A DNA stretch of 30,628 bases from contig JH153014.1 of assembly GCA_000226015.1 (NCBI GenBank), forward strand, positions 131,038-161,665. The letters run 5' to 3'. Both the position numbers and the translations under genes were made by a program. Source of the DNA: Mnemiopsis leidyi. Its lineage: Eukaryota > Ctenophora > Tentaculata > Lobata > Bolinopsidae. The notes beneath the pieces are model-generated. The model ran no database searches. It saw only the letters and a list, made by a program, of their open reading frames with translations, and was not told the DNA's origin. This document shows, piece by piece, positions 30,060 through 30,628 of this stretch (the first letter of the stretch is position 1; every line of letters begins with the position of its first letter).

Positions 30060-30365
30060 CGAGTTTGCAGCTGACTAGACTATTTTGAGTGCACCACCAC
30101 ACTTCATGACACGATTAATTGTACTAATTGTACTACAGCAGACGCACGTGTACAACCCATGTACTAATTATATTAACGGCTGTACTTGTTTTATCACAAC
30201 AGCTCGGTCCTTCCTCAATTGTTTATCTTTGACAACAATGATGATAAAGGTTATTACAGTTGTTAACAAAGCAACCATCGTGTCGGATAATTTGCAGGAA
30301 TTATCAGTACATTTCATTACTAAAGAGAAGTGAAGTACAGGACTGCCGATAGCGATATAAGGCGA

Positions 30366-30628
30366 GCTGGTGTTATACAAGATGTTATAGCTGGTGTTAT
30401 ACAAGATGTTATAGCTGGTGTTATACAAGATGTTATAGCTGGTGTTATACAAGATGTTATAGCTGGTGTTATACAAGATGTTTAAGCTGGTGTTATACAA
30501 GATGTTATAGCTGGTGTTATACAAGATGTTAAAGCTGGTGTTATACAAGATGTTATAGCTGGTGTTATACAAGATGTTTAAGCTGGTGTTATACAAGATG
30601 TTATAGCTGGTGTTATACAAGATGTTAT
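30366..30628. repeat. 24-bp minisatellite at the right edge
   Basis: About eleven copies of GCTGGTGTTATACAAGATGT-TATA, continuing past the window end. Variants differ only in the last four bases (TATA, TAAA or TTAA forms). The period is divisible by three, so the minus strand is open as an eight-residue repeat (YNTSYNIL); I read this as a by-product, not a protein. Confidence 0.92.

Larger units (their letters stand above)
24847..30628. other. 5' region of C3G, exons and promoter not resolved
   Basis: Further C3G exons and its promoter should be here or beyond. Weak candidates on the minus strand: a 36-base exon at about 25022-25057 (NVEDIFVGVSS, with phases fitting exon 24846), and an ATG at about 27158 that starts MVQRPGTERERKEG before a GTGAGT donor. 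Neither has homology support. The plus-strand frames here (27559, 28933, 29782) are not recognisable. CACGTG boxes are frequent. Confidence 0.45.

Noticed and set aside
29782-30078. 98-codon ATG-started plus-strand frame
   Set aside because: Crosses the CCAAT/CACGTG cluster and the (CT)n microsatellite, so it is more likely regulatory DNA than a gene.
30168-30620. 150-codon minus-strand frame of YNTSYNIL repeats
   Set aside because: It is the translation of the 24-bp minisatellite, whose period is divisible by three and lacks a stop in this frame; no unique coding sequence flanks it.
1-30628. tRNA, rRNA, CRISPR arrays, reverse transcriptase or transposase genes
   Set aside because: Looked for characteristic stems, spaced repeats and catalytic motifs on both strands; none seen.

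Overview
The window looks like nuclear DNA of an invertebrate animal: AT-rich, short GT-AG introns, one long multi-exon signalling gene, no bacterial operon signs, many small repeats and one short run of Ns. The signalling protein is recognisable but quite diverged from vertebrates, which suggests a fast-evolving lineage; I cannot name the phylum from sequence alone.

The main content is a minus-strand gene for a C3G/RAPGEF1-type guanine nucleotide exchange factor of Rap/Ras GTPases. Its stop codon is at 2355-2357 and its most 5' recognisable exon is at 24705-24846. I placed 21 exons (about 1,035 codons in view), whose splice phases agree at every junction. The order is a helical N-terminal region, a proline-rich middle carrying five P-x-L-P-x-(K/R) SH3 ligands, a RasGEF-N domain, and a C-terminal catalytic RasGEF domain. 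The start codon and first exon or exons were not found with confidence; they should lie at higher coordinates than 24846.

Nested in one C3G intron (14730-17739), on the opposite strand, is a complete two-exon gene for a divergent rhodopsin-like seven-helix receptor (15768-16970, 358 residues). An unexplained 112-codon ORF lies just upstream of it.

Region by region: 1-2354 is the 3' flank of C3G, with an inverted-repeat element, diverged direct repeats and small hairpins. 2355-6221 holds the exchange-factor half of C3G in closely spaced exons. 6222-13604 is mostly intron, with one probable exon at 10498 and an inverted-repeat array around an assembly gap at 11721. 13605-19858 holds the proline-rich exons and the nested receptor. 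19859-24704 is a long intron with a fold-back repeat and GATA-type palindromes. 24847-30628 should contain the 5' end and promoter region of C3G, but I see only weak candidate exons, CACGTG boxes, CCAAT boxes, and a 24-bp minisatellite running off the right edge. No RNA gene, CRISPR array or recognisable autonomous transposon was found.
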